DNA from: Mesonia phycicola | GTDB taxonomy: Bacteria > Bacteroidota > Bacteroidia > Flavobacteriales > Flavobacteriaceae | DNA: 64,000 nt | Direction: 5' to 3' | Assembly (NCBI RefSeq): GCF_900141885.1 | Contig: NZ_FQYY01000008.1 | Coordinates: 62,001 to 126,000, forward strand | Shown: piece after piece, positions 1 to 9,170 of the stretch | How positions within the stretch are numbered: position 1 is the first letter of the stretch | How the letters are laid out: every line of letters starts with the position of its first letter | Notes under the pieces: model-generated | Told to the model about the DNA's origin: nothing | Database searches by the model: none | What the model saw: the letters and a program-made list of their open reading frames with translations, nothing else | Position numbers and translations under genes: made by a program

Positions 1-529
1 CTTCTGTACCCCAAGTAAAAGTTCTTGCACTACCTGTATAATCTAAATTTAAAGCAGTATCATAATATTTATCATCTAAAGTTGCATTATCTATGCCACC
101 TTGAGAAGAATTATGAGTAAGAGAAATACCTAATTCTTGATTTCTATTTACTTGTAGACCGCCATAAAACTCTGCCATTATATTAGCATAGTTACCAAAA
201 CCTAATGCCGCATAATTATTATACAAAGAAGGCCTTGCTTTACTTGCTACGGCTGCTGCTCTTCCTTTAGCAGGGGTAAAAGTCGAAGCTACTGGAAAAG
301 AAAAAATATCATAATTTACATTTTTCTTTTTGCGTTCTGTAGAGTCGTTAATTTTTGGGGTTTGCTTAACCTTAAAAGCATCACTCACTGTTGGTGAGTA
401 TGGTTTTACAATTATTAATCGTTCGGTATCAATTGTACCTTCTTCTTCATCTTCTTGAGCAAATAGTACGCCTGAAAATATAAATATCGAAAAATATAAA
501 AGTCCTTTACTTAATGTAATGCGTTGCAT
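1..529 (-). CDS. Outer-membrane receptor-like protein, N-terminal part (cut by window edge)
   Basis: About 176 residues can be read on the minus strand from an ATG at 529 to the window edge with no stop. The protein starts MQRITLSKGLLYFSIFIFSG..LFAQ, a signal peptide, then an acidic stretch (EDEEEG) and alternating beta-strand-like sequence. In flavobacteria the gene directly after the giant TPR protein usually encodes a TonB-receptor-like beta-barrel, and the order fits here: the gene begins 30 bp after the TPR stop on the same strand. A plug domain is not recognisable in what is visible. I infer an outer-membrane location; the precise function is unknown. Confidence 0.7.
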   Translation of the reverse strand, partial: MQRITLSKGLLYFSIFIFSGVLFAQEDEEEGTIDTERLIIVKPYSPTVSDAFKVKQTPKINDSTERKKKNVNYDIFSFPVASTFTPAKGRAAAVASKARPSLYNNYAALGFGNYANIMAEFYGGLQVNRNQELGISLTHNSSQGGIDNATLDDKYYDTALNLDYTGSARTFTWGTE

Positions 530-559
530 ATAAGAAAGTTTAATTTGTTTGTTGTTGAA

Positions 560-3500
560 TTAATTTTGATTTGCTTCTACAGAAGAATTAGTTTCTGCTT
601 GTTTATTTTTTATTCTAGATAACTCTGCTTTTGCTTCTGCTACCAAATCTGTATATTCTGGATAACCATTAATTAAACCATTTAATACATAAGTTGCTTG
701 GTAAGCATCTCCTAAATCATCAAAGTTTTTCCCCATTAATAGTAAACTTTTAGCAGACCATTTTGGGTAACCAGAATATTCTTTAGCTAGAGTTTGTATA
801 GCTTCATTAGAAGCTTCATAATTACCAGCTTCTCTTTTAAAATAAACTTCATAATATTGTGCTTCTGCTGCTAACTCACCAGTTGCTATTTTTTGTACTT
901 CTTGATAGGCTGTTTTTGCTCTAGCTTCATCTCCTGTTTGCATTGCAGAACGAGCAATAAATACTTGCGCGTCACTCTTTACATTATTTTCTATTTTAGT
1001 GTCTTGCAATACTTTCTCTGCATACTGCACCGTACTTTCATAATTTTCTAATTGATAGTAAGACTTCATTAAATTAGATTGCGCAAAGGTGATATTTTGC
1101 GGAAAATCTGCTTCTGCTTCTAACCTTTTAAGAATAGGAATTGCTTCTTTATAATTTTTATTTTCTAAGTATAATTGAGATAATCTTGCTAATGCTTGCT
1201 CTGTAAATTCATTTCTAGATTTTTCTACCACATACTTATAATGAGGTATGGCTTCATTTTTTTCATTATCTCTATATTGCAACTGACCTAAATAGAAATG
1301 AGCAGACATAGCGTGTAAACCATTAGGGAAATCATTTAAATATTTTTGAAATCCTTTTTTAGCGTTTTTAGTATTATTTTCTATAAATTGATTTTCTGCA
1401 GCTTCATAAGTAGCATTATCTATATCTGAATCTGACACCTCTACAAAATCTAACGTGCTAACCCAAGCAGCATACTCATCTGTTCTACCTAAATCTACAT
1501 ATACAACTCTTGCTGTTTTTACAGCTTGATTTGCTTCTTCTGTGCCTGGATATTGTTGTACTACTTTTTTAAATTTTTGTAACGCCTCATTACCTCGATC
1601 ATTATTGTAATATATGAGTCCTTGTTTTAATAAAGATTTAGATACAAATGAGCTGGCTGGTACATTATTAATTAATTGATCATAAGCTTGAATTGCTTTG
1701 TTTGTATTACCTATTGCTACATAAGTGTTTCCTAACTCATAATATGCATCATCTCTATAGATAGATTTTTTATACTTTTTTAAGAAAGCTTCTAAATCTT
1801 CAATTTTTCTGTCGTTTTTATCTACAAACCCGTAGCTAATTGCTTTTTGAAAATAGGCATAATCACTATCTATCCCTTTCATGGCAATTGCTTTGTTATA
1901 CGCTTCCATTGCAGACCAGTAATCACTCGTAACAAAGTAACTATCTCCCAATCTTAAATAAGCGTCATTTTTTTGAGTTAATGGGATATTAGACTTTTCA
2001 GAATAATTTTTAAAAGCATTTATTGCAGTAGCATATTCTTTTCTTTTAAAGTAGGTATAAGCTATATTATAATCTATACTTTCATACTCTACCGTATTTT
2101 TTGCAGCTGCCATACCTTTAAATTCTTTATAACCTATTAAAGCATCTTGATAGTTTTCTAAGTTATAATCACTCTCTGCTTTCCAATAAGTAGCCTTTGC
2201 GGTAAAAGTTTGGTCGTTTCTTTCTGCTAAAGATTTATTGAAGAGAACTAAAGAACCAGAATAATTGCCTTGGTTGTAAATCTCTACCCCACGGTAATAA
2301 GCAACTTTTTGGTAAACTACTTTGTCTTTATAATCGTTACTATCTTCTAGTAATTTAAGTGCTTTTTCATAGTTTTTAGAAGTAATATAAGAGTCTACTA
2401 ACAATTCTTCTACTGCCTCACGCTCTTGAGATGCTGGGTATTTTTCTAGAAAATCTGTTAATACTTCTGGTATGCTCTTGTAGTTATTTCCTATTTCATA
2501 ACTTAATTTCGCATAATTTAGAGCTGCATCTTCTTGAATTTTCTCATCAAACTCCATTTCAGATGCATTTTTAAATGCGTTCAAGGCTTCTTGCTTTTTC
2601 CCTAATTCTATATAAGACTCTGCTAAATGGTAGTAAGCATTTTGAGCTACATGATTTTGCCCGTCTATAATTTTATTAAATTCTGAAACTGCATTTTCAT
2701 AATCTTGTTGTTTATAATATGCATACCCTAATTGGTAGTAGTCTGTATTATTCCACTTTCCTTTTTTACCTCTATACTCTTTTAAATAAGGAATAGCTTC
2801 TTCGTATTTTTTTAAATTGAAATAACTTTCTCCTATAATCTTATTTAATTCTGAACGCTCTATCGCACTAGATTTGTCTAATTGAGCTAAACCTAAACTT
2901 ATAGCTTCTTCAAACTTGCCCAATTTAAAATTCATATCTGCCTGAAAATATGAAAGGTTACGATCGTAACGGTTTTCTCCTTTTACTTGATCAAACATTT
3001 CGTTGGCTTCTTTATAATCGTCTCCTTCATAAGCCATAAAACCTAAATAATATTTAGCTTGAGAGCCATACTCTTTAGAGTCTCTTACTTTATTAAAATA
3101 TTTTTTAGCTTCTCCTTTTCTGTCTGCTTTAAAGTAAGCATACCCATTATTAAAGTTAAACTCCTCTAACTCTTCTCTAGACAAGCTACTTTCATCTACT
3201 TCATCAAACCATTTACGAGCATAATCATACTGCCCATTTTCAAAATAATAATTTGCTACATTAATATATGCAGAGTTTCTTTTTGTGCTAGAAGGGTAAT
3301 TTTGCACAAAATCTTCCATTAGCTCATCTGCATTAGACTGATTTAATCTCACTGCACAATTAGCCACGTAGTAAGCACAGTCTGACTCTAAAGAAGAAGT
3401 TTCTGCTTGACTTTTTACTTCTTTAAACAGTTTTTGCGCTGCTTTATATTGATGGTTATTGTAAAGCTCTAGTGCCTTTGTATAATCTGCAAAATCATTA

Positions 3501-3583
3501 GTATACACTGCAGATTGCTGTGCTATAGCACTATGCCCTACTATAAAAATTATTAAAAAACTAAAAAAAGAGTTGTAACGCAT
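560..3583 (-). CDS. Giant periplasmic TPR-repeat protein
   Basis: A 1007-residue protein made almost entirely of tetratricopeptide helices (recurring Y-x-x-A/G and A-x-x-x-F/Y-x-x-A patterns such as DYENAVSEFNKII). A signal peptide (MRYNSFFSFLIIFIVGHSAIA, cut before QQ) directs it to the periplasm. I chose the ATG at 3583 because the longer frame begins with a TTG lying inside the promoter-like box at 3614-3621. It precedes a receptor-like gene by 30 bp and is divergent from ftsE, a conserved order in Flavobacteriia. TPR proteins of this kind are scaffolds for protein complexes, and pairing with an outer-membrane barrel suggests an envelope assembly role, but no partner can be named from sequence. 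Confidence 0.85.
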   Translation of the reverse strand: MRYNSFFSFLIIFIVGHSAIAQQSAVYTNDFADYTKALELYNNHQYKAAQKLFKEVKSQAETSSLESDCAYYVANCAVRLNQSNADELMEDFVQNYPSSTKRNSAYINVANYYFENGQYDYARKWFDEVDESSLSREELEEFNFNNGYAYFKADRKGEAKKYFNKVRDSKEYGSQAKYYLGFMAYEGDDYKEANEMFDQVKGENRYDRNLSYFQADMNFKLGKFEEAISLGLAQLDKSSAIERSELNKIIGESYFNLKKYEEAIPYLKEYRGKKGKWNNTDYYQLGYAYYKQQDYENAVSEFNKIIDGQNHVAQNAYYHLAESYIELGKKQEALNAFKNASEMEFDEKIQEDAALNYAKLSYEIGNNYKSIPEVLTDFLEKYPASQEREAVEELLVDSYITSKNYEKALKLLEDSNDYKDKVVYQKVAYYRGVEIYNQGNYSGSLVLFNKSLAERNDQTFTAKATYWKAESDYNLENYQDALIGYKEFKGMAAAKNTVEYESIDYNIAYTYFKRKEYATAINAFKNYSEKSNIPLTQKNDAYLRLGDSYFVTSDYWSAMEAYNKAIAMKGIDSDYAYFQKAISYGFVDKNDRKIEDLEAFLKKYKKSIYRDDAYYELGNTYVAIGNTNKAIQAYDQLINNVPASSFVSKSLLKQGLIYYNNDRGNEALQKFKKVVQQYPGTEEANQAVKTARVVYVDLGRTDEYAAWVSTLDFVEVSDSDIDNATYEAAENQFIENNTKNAKKGFQKYLNDFPNGLHAMSAHFYLGQLQYRDNEKNEAIPHYKYVVEKSRNEFTEQALARLSQLYLENKNYKEAIPILKRLEAEADFPQNITFAQSNLMKSYYQLENYESTVQYAEKVLQDTKIENNVKSDAQVFIARSAMQTGDEARAKTAYQEVQKIATGELAAEAQYYEVYFKREAGNYEASNEAIQTLAKEYSGYPKWSAKSLLLMGKNFDDLGDAYQATYVLNGLINGYPEYTDLVAEAKAELSRIKNKQAETNSSVEANQN

Positions 3584-3613
3584 TCGGTTGAAAATTTTTG
3601 TTAACTGCAAGAC

Positions 3614-3621
3614 CAAATATA
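3614..3621 (-). promoter_or_regulatory. Bacteroidota -7 promoter element for the TPR gene
   Basis: On the minus strand the box reads TATATTTG, a full match to the TAnnTTTG consensus of the Bacteroidota primary sigma factor. It lies 31 bp upstream of the chosen ATG, giving a leader of about 25 nt. No clear -33 TTTG is present. Confidence 0.55.
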
Positions 3622-3774
3622 ATTTAAACTGAATTTTTAAAACGCATAAAAAATGCTTTAATTATGTTAATGTTAAACCAATTTTATATGGATATTTGAC
3701 CATTCATAGATTTTTTGGAGAATTATGAGTTTTATTTTCTAGAAAAATTTACCTTTAAACCTAAAATGTAATTC

Positions 3775-4458
3775 ATGGCAGAAACCATCTTAGAACTGAA
3801 AAATGCTGCAATCTATCAAAGAGAAAATTTGATATTATCTGAAGTTGATGTAGAAATTAACCAAGGTGATTTTGTATATCTTATTGGTAAAACTGGTACT
3901 GGTAAAAGTAGTTTCATGAAAACTCTTTATGGAGATCTTTCTCTATCTGAAGGAGAAGGAAGCATAGTTGGTTTTGATTTACGTAAACTTAAACAGAAAG
4001 AAATACCACATTTACGCAGAAAACTTGGTGTAGTTTTTCAAGATTTTAAATTGCTTAACGACCGTACTATAAAAGACAATCTTATGTTTGTTTTAAAAGC
4101 TACTGGTTGGAAAGAAAAAAAGGCTATGGAAAACAAAATTGATGAAGTACTTGGCAAAGTTGGCATGAAAACCAAAAACTTTAAGTACCCTTATCAACTT
4201 TCTGGTGGTGAGCAACAACGTATCGCTATTGCTCGTGCTTTATTAAATGACCCAGAATTAATTCTTGCCGATGAGCCTACAGGTAATTTAGATCCGCAAA
4301 CATCTGTAGAGGTGATGGAGGTTTTAAAAGAAATTAATAAAAACGGTCGTACTATTTTAATGGCTACGCACGATTACGCGCTTCTTTTAAAATACCCTTC
4401 TAAAACTTTAAAATGTGACGGACAAAAAGTGTTTGAGGTAGTACAAAAAAGTGCTTAA
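3775..4458 (+). CDS. ftsE: Cell-division ATP-binding protein FtsE
   Basis: A 227-residue ABC ATPase with Walker [10 protein letters not shown] at residues 38-46, signature LSGGEQQ at 142-148 and Walker B LILADEP at 162-168. Length, single-domain build and the N-terminal pattern match FtsE, which pairs with the membrane protein FtsX to control peptidoglycan hydrolysis at the division septum. ftsX is not adjacent here; Bacteroidota often encode it elsewhere. The downstream capsule-type transferase starts 12 bp after the stop, so they are probably co-transcribed. A LolD-type lipoprotein ATPase is the main alternative given the shared fold, but the context with the giant TPR gene is the usual flavobacterial ftsE context. 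Confidence 0.85.
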   Translation: MAETILELKNAAIYQRENLILSEVDVEINQGDFVYLIGKTGTGKSSFMKTLYGDLSLSEGEGSIVGFDLRKLKQKEIPHLRRKLGVVFQDFKLLNDRTIKDNLMFVLKATGWKEKKAMENKIDEVLGKVGMKTKNFKYPYQLSGGEQQRIAIARALLNDPELILADEPTGNLDPQTSVEVMEVLKEINKNGRTILMATHDYALLLKYPSKTLKCDGQKVFEVVQKSA

Positions 4459-4470
4459 GCAGAATAACAA

Positions 4471-5781
4471 ATGAATGTTTTTTGCATAGGGTATTACGAT
4501 AAATTTTCAAGGTTTTTTGCCCATATAGAAAAACACCTAAAACAAAAATATCCCGATTTAAAATTCTCTATTGCTAGCATTTATGCCAGTGGTTATGTGT
4601 ACTCTAAATTAAGAAATATACCCTCTTATGCTATTGCTTATCAAGCTTGGCTACTAGCTTTTAAGAATAGAAAAAAATATGATGAAATTATTTCTACAGA
4701 AACTTATTACAAAGAATTTCATATAAAACAATTAATTTCTTCTTATAAAAAAAACCACTCTAATTTAATAAATAAACAAGCCTTAGCCTATATAGATATA
4801 CTAGACGAAAAATTAAAAAATGTAAATCTATTATTATTAATCGGTGACTTAAGGCTGCCTATAGAAATTGCAAAAACAATAGCTAAAAAACGTAAAATCA
4901 CTACTTATTTTATAGAACAGGGACCTTACCAAACTACCCTTTTTGATACACAAGGTGTAAATGCAAATGCTTCAATTAGAGGTTACCATTCTACAGAAAC
5001 TAAAAACTTAAAAGAAAAAGAAGATTTTATAAATCACTTCACCACTAAAGAAAAAAAGAAAAAATATAACCGCTCACCATTGTATAGAGGGTTAGATTAT
5101 CTCTTAGAAGTATTATTAAACAAAACCCCAATACTTCCGCCAGATTTAAAAATTAAGAATCCGTTATTTAAATTTAAAAATAGAAAACTAGTCTCTAAAT
5201 CATTTTCAAATTATAGAGATACCTCTCAAAAAAATATCTTCTTATTAATTTGCCAAGTTCCGTTTGATGTAAATATGACTCACCATAGTCCATTTTATAA
5301 AAATCACGAAGAAATTTTACAAGATGTTTACTCTAATTTACCAGAAAACAGTATTCTAGTGGTAAGAGAACATCCTATTTATAAAGGAAAATATGGTACT
5401 AAATTTTATAATTTTATTCTTGAAAAGAAAAATATATTTTTAGACACTCATCCAGATTTTAATAAAATTTTAGCTGCAACCAATGTAGTTATTGTAAACA
5501 ATTCTACCGTAGGTTTAGAAGCTATTGTAAAAAATAAAACTGTAGTAGCCCTAGCAAATTCTTATTATGACGATAGTGACATTTGTTTAAAGCTCACAGA
5601 AAAAGAACAACTAAACCTGTTGTTAAAGAAAGCTCTTACCTACAAAATAGACAAGACAAGTAAAGTGAATTTCTTGCATGAATTTTTTAAACATCATCTT
5701 ATTGAAGGTTTTATTACCGATGAATATTTAACTGCACCTAAAACAATTGCAGAAAAAATTAATAGTAATTTTATAGAATAA
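4471..5781 (+). CDS. Capsule polysaccharide transferase-like protein (KpsS/KpsC type)
   Basis: A 436-residue cytosolic protein without signal peptide or membrane segments. Residues 148-168 carry the IEQGP..FDTQGVNANAS segment and residues of about 344-353 carry NNSTVGLEAI, preceded by a VREHP motif. All three resemble the capsule biosynthesis family (Pfam Capsule_synth) of KpsS/KpsC beta-Kdo transferases, which build the linker between capsule and lipid. Its neighbour 9 bp downstream is a GT2 glycosyltransferase, and kdsA (Kdo-8-P synthase) lies in the same window. I infer a role in adding sugar to a surface lipid or polysaccharide; the sugar is not certain. Confidence 0.65.
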   Translation: MNVFCIGYYDKFSRFFAHIEKHLKQKYPDLKFSIASIYASGYVYSKLRNIPSYAIAYQAWLLAFKNRKKYDEIISTETYYKEFHIKQLISSYKKNHSNLINKQALAYIDILDEKLKNVNLLLLIGDLRLPIEIAKTIAKKRKITTYFIEQGPYQTTLFDTQGVNANASIRGYHSTETKNLKEKEDFINHFTTKEKKKKYNRSPLYRGLDYLLEVLLNKTPILPPDLKIKNPLFKFKNRKLVSKSFSNYRDTSQKNIFLLICQVPFDVNMTHHSPFYKNHEEILQDVYSNLPENSILVVREHPIYKGKYGTKFYNFILEKKNIFLDTHPDFNKILAATNVVIVNNSTVGLEAIVKNKTVVALANSYYDDSDICLKLTEKEQLNLLLKKALTYKIDKTSKVNFLHEFFKHHLIEGFITDEYLTAPKTIAEKINSNFIE

Positions 5782-5790
5782 TTTAAGCGC

Positions 5791-6726
5791 ATGCCATTTT
5801 TCTCTGTCGTTATTCCTCTTTACAATAAAGAAACTCATATTAAGAACACTTTACAAGACGTTCTTGATCAAAATTTCAAAGATTTTGAAGTAATTATAGT
5901 GAATGACGGGTCTACAGATAAAAGTGTTTCTATTGTTGAAAAATTTACAGACACTAGAATTAAACTATTTCATCAAGATAACCAAGGCGCCGCAGCAGCA
6001 AGAAACTACGGAATTGAACAAGCTAGCGCAAAGCATATTGCACTTCTAGATGCAGATGATATGTGGAAAAATAACCACTTAGAAGAGTTTTATAAAAGCC
6101 TACAAAAATTTCCTGATGCAGGTGTATACTGCAACGCATACCAATTAAAGTTACGCTCTAACTTTACACACAATGCTTCTTATAATTTAGAGAACTTAAA
6201 GGAGATTCAACTAGTGAAAGATTATTTTAAAGCTAGCTGTATTCATCCATTAATAATGACTTCTGGAGTGGCATTTAAAAAACAGAAATTTTTTGATGTT
6301 GGAGGTTTTGACCCTAAAATAATATCTGGACAAGATATAGATTTATGGATACGCTTTGCGCTATACACAGAGATTGTTTTTAATCCAAAAATAACTGCTT
6401 GCTACGATAAAACTGTAGCTAATAGCTTATCTAAAAAACATTTAAGAAAGATTAAATATGAATTTTTAAATAATTACAAAGAACAAGAAAACAAAAACCC
6501 TTCTTTTAAAAACTACTTAGATCTTAATAGGTATGCTGTTGCTATTCAATGTAAATATTATAATGACAAAGAAGTTTTTCAGTTATTAAAAAAAGAGATT
6601 AACGCTGCTTCTCTCACTAAAAAACAGCTCTTTTTATTAAATAGCCCTACATTTTTAGTCAAAAATTTAAAGAAGCTTCACTCCTATTTAATTGAAAAAA
6701 ATATTTATTTAACAGCTTTTAAATAG
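5791..6726 (+). CDS. Glycosyltransferase family 2
   Basis: A 311-residue GT-A fold enzyme. The nucleotide-sugar region opens with FFSVVIPLYNKETHI, followed by NDGSTD at residues 38-43 and the metal-binding LDADD at 86-90. A GGFDPKI..GQDIDLWIRF segment further on is typical of the acceptor side of GT2 enzymes. It is probably soluble or membrane-associated in the cytoplasm. It is the last gene of the ftsE-led plus-strand unit. Its stop is one base from the stop of the convergent gene, with no terminator visible between them, so the two transcripts probably overlap. Donor and acceptor cannot be predicted. Confidence 0.85.
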   Translation: MPFFSVVIPLYNKETHIKNTLQDVLDQNFKDFEVIIVNDGSTDKSVSIVEKFTDTRIKLFHQDNQGAAAARNYGIEQASAKHIALLDADDMWKNNHLEEFYKSLQKFPDAGVYCNAYQLKLRSNFTHNASYNLENLKEIQLVKDYFKASCIHPLIMTSGVAFKKQKFFDVGGFDPKIISGQDIDLWIRFALYTEIVFNPKITACYDKTVANSLSKKHLRKIKYEFLNNYKEQENKNPSFKNYLDLNRYAVAIQCKYYNDKEVFQLLKKEINAASLTKKQLFLLNSPTFLVKNLKKLHSYLIEKNIYLTAFK

Positions 6727-6727
6727 A

Positions 6728-7561
6728 TTACATCTTTCTAATTTCCCCTATAGCCTGATAGCCTTCTTTGTATTTTTTAATAATTGAAGATACTTTAATG
6801 TGTTTTTTCCTAATTAAAAACGATAAGAATTTCACCATCCACAATATACTTAAATTACCATATTGCAAATATTTAGCTGCAGCACGAGCTCTTATAAATT
6901 TATTAGAACCTGGGTTAGATGTGGAGCTTTCTTCTGCATGACACACTATAACTTTAGGAATATGATAGGCTTTAATATGATGGGATAATATTTCTTGAAA
7001 AAATATACTTTCTTCTCCAGATTTAAAATAAGAGCCTAATCCAAACCTTTCATCAAAAAGAATTTTATTCTCTACTATATCTTTTGTTTTACAAGTAATT
7101 TCTATAGAAGAAAGCGAAATTTCTTTTCTTTTTTTTACAAGTTCTCGCTCTTTATTATTGTATTTTTTATAAGGTTTGTTTGTAAAGGTATTTGCTTGAA
7201 AAGAAATAAATCCAGCTTCTGGGTATTTGGTATATCCTGCAGCAATAGTAATTGCAAAATCTTTAGAGAAAACTACATCATCATCTGTGATTACAAAAAT
7301 TGGCTTTACCGTATTTTTTATAGCTAAATTTCTACTTTTAGATAAGCCTACCTCTTGGCAATTTATAACCCGTACGTTGGGCACGTTAGAAATTAATTGA
7401 TGTTCTTTATCTGTTTGATTAATAATTAAAATATGATGTTTACTAATATCATTATTTACAAACATCTTTCCAAGAAAGCTTAACGATGTTCTCTTCATGG
7501 TAGAAACTAAAATTTCTACATCTTCTGGAGTGTAAATAGCTAATTTTGGTAGATTATTCAT
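6728..7561 (-). CDS. Glycosyltransferase, GT2-like
   Basis: A 277-residue protein from the ATG at 7561 (MNNLPKLAIYTPEDV). The segment NCQEVGLSKSRNLAIKN, then FVITDDDVVF, matches the GT2 pattern of a donor-binding loop followed by a D-x-D metal site. FGLGSYFKSGEESIFFQEIL supplies the acidic acceptor-side motif. The start overlaps the stop of the upstream phosphoethanolamine-transferase gene by 8 bp (ATGAATAA), which indicates translational coupling. This is the last gene of a minus-strand glycan operon that begins near 12.57 kb. It probably decorates LPS or another surface glycan; specificity is unknown. Confidence 0.75.
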   Translation of the reverse strand: MNNLPKLAIYTPEDVEILVSTMKRTSLSFLGKMFVNNDISKHHILIINQTDKEHQLISNVPNVRVINCQEVGLSKSRNLAIKNTVKPIFVITDDDVVFSKDFAITIAAGYTKYPEAGFISFQANTFTNKPYKKYNNKERELVKKRKEISLSSIEITCKTKDIVENKILFDERFGLGSYFKSGEESIFFQEILSHHIKAYHIPKVIVCHAEESSTSNPGSNKFIRARAAAKYLQYGNLSILWMVKFLSFLIRKKHIKVSSIIKKYKEGYQAIGEIRKM

Positions 7562-9170
7562 TATTAGTATCCCAATTAAAGGTATCAAAATCTATCCCTT
7601 CCCCTACAATACGCTGTTTAGGTACAAATTTTTCTGAAAATATACTTTTAGACAATACTAGTTCTTCAAAACTTATATCTGATAAATCAGCTAAACTGTG
7701 CAGCAAATCGTCTAAAACATAAGGTTTTTCTGTATTTATATGAAATTCACTATTTGCTTTAAACTTATTTGATTGCCAAAGTAAAAATGGCACTTCAAAC
7801 ATTCCTTTAGTTGGGTTGTTATCTATATGCCCTGCAAAATCTCTAACTTCGTACATTTCTTCTCCGTGATCAGAAAAGTAAAATACGTAACTCGCTTCAT
7901 TATTACTATCTACTCTATTAATAACTTGCTCTAAAATATAATCGTTGTACAAAATAGCATTATCGTAATTATTTCTTCTTGAAAGTGCTAATGGAGAAGT
8001 AAATTTGCCTTTGGGTTTTTCTGTGAATTTTTTAAAATTTGAAGGAAATCTATCTTTATATTTTAAATGAGTACCAAGAATATGCAATACTATAAATTTT
8101 TTAGCTGCAGGATCTTTTAGAGCTTGATCTAAATAAGGTAATAAAACTTCATCATAAGGTGTTTTAGAACCCGAAATAGCAGAATTGGTATATTTACATA
8201 CATCTGAAGCCTTAGAAATTTTTGTCACCAAACTTTCAAATTGCCCAATTGGTCTTTGGTTAGAAAACCAAAAAGTTTTAAATCCTGCCTGATTCATTAA
8301 CTGTATGATAGAAGATTCATTATTCTTCTTAAAACTATTTAAAGTTAATGCTTCTTTTAAAGAACCTATAGTATATGCATGGGGGCTAATAACATTGTTA
8401 TAAATTAAAAAGTCTTCTTTACGGTTTTCTATATTTGGTGTGGTTTGTCTATAATACCCATAAACGCCTAAATGATTTTTATTAGTAGATTCTCCTATCA
8501 CTAATACGTAAGTTACTTTTTTATGATCTCCATTATATTTTACATTTGTTAAACTGCCTACAGAAGTATCAATGTTAAACGAAGCCATTTTTTTTTGTTC
8601 ACTATAATATTCATAAGAAGCTCTAGCTACTAAATAGGGAAAATTAGGAACAATCAGTTTTGTCAATTTTAAAAAGACTAGTATGCTAATAAAAATAAAA
8701 CCTACAAAAAGCCTTTTCTTTTTAGGTAAAAGAACCAAATTAAATTGACTAGACTTATTTTTAAAGAACAAAACCAAGCAAGCTACTAAACTTAAAAAGA
8801 ATAAGATTATGGGTATATCTATATAAAATTGCAAAAACTCTTTAGCTTCAGCAGTATTTGTTTCTAAAGCAATAAATATAGCTGACTCACTAAACTGAGT
8901 TTTAAAAAGTTGATAAAAAGTAGTTTCTAAAAATAGACATACAAGAAATACTACATAATAAATAGATTGCAATATATACTGTACTCTTACCGAAGTAAAC
9001 CATAATACTGTGATTAGCATTGCAATTACAAACAGTATATTTTCAAAAAAATTTTCTAGTCTTGAGAAATCAAATTCAGTAAAAAAAACCTCATAAAAAA
9101 GTGTGATAAAAATAGGTAGTAACCAAATAACTACAAACCAACACTTCACTTTTATTAGGTTTACTTTCAT
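7554..9170 (-). CDS. Phosphoethanolamine transferase (EptA/CptA-like)
   Basis: A 538-residue inner-membrane protein with about five N-terminal transmembrane helices and a periplasmic sulfatase-fold domain. VIGESTNKNHLGVYGY contains the catalytic threonine (T229) that takes the phosphoethanolamine group. YFSDHGEEMYE and the AGHIDNNP segment supply the metal ligands expected for this alkaline-phosphatase superfamily. Members transfer phosphoethanolamine from phosphatidylethanolamine to lipid A, core heptose or other glycans, often changing resistance to cationic peptides. It overlaps both neighbours (8 bp downstream; 1 bp with the flippase gene), so it belongs to the glycan operon. The acceptor is not predictable. 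Confidence 0.88.
   Translation of the reverse strand: MKVNLIKVKCWFVVIWLLPIFITLFYEVFFTEFDFSRLENFFENILFVIAMLITVLWFTSVRVQYILQSIYYVVFLVCLFLETTFYQLFKTQFSESAIFIALETNTAEAKEFLQFYIDIPIILFFLSLVACLVLFFKNKSSQFNLVLLPKKKRLFVGFIFISILVFLKLTKLIVPNFPYLVARASYEYYSEQKKMASFNIDTSVGSLTNVKYNGDHKKVTYVLVIGESTNKNHLGVYGYYRQTTPNIENRKEDFLIYNNVISPHAYTIGSLKEALTLNSFKKNNESSIIQLMNQAGFKTFWFSNQRPIGQFESLVTKISKASDVCKYTNSAISGSKTPYDEVLLPYLDQALKDPAAKKFIVLHILGTHLKYKDRFPSNFKKFTEKPKGKFTSPLALSRRNNYDNAILYNDYILEQVINRVDSNNEASYVFYFSDHGEEMYEVRDFAGHIDNNPTKGMFEVPFLLWQSNKFKANSEFHINTEKPYVLDDLLHSLADLSDISFEELVLSKSIFSEKFVPKQRIVGEGIDFDTFNWDTNNE

Noticed and set aside
3584-3616. Earlier TTG start of the TPR gene
   Set aside because: It lies in the TATATTTG promoter box; the ATG at 3583 begins a proper signal peptide.
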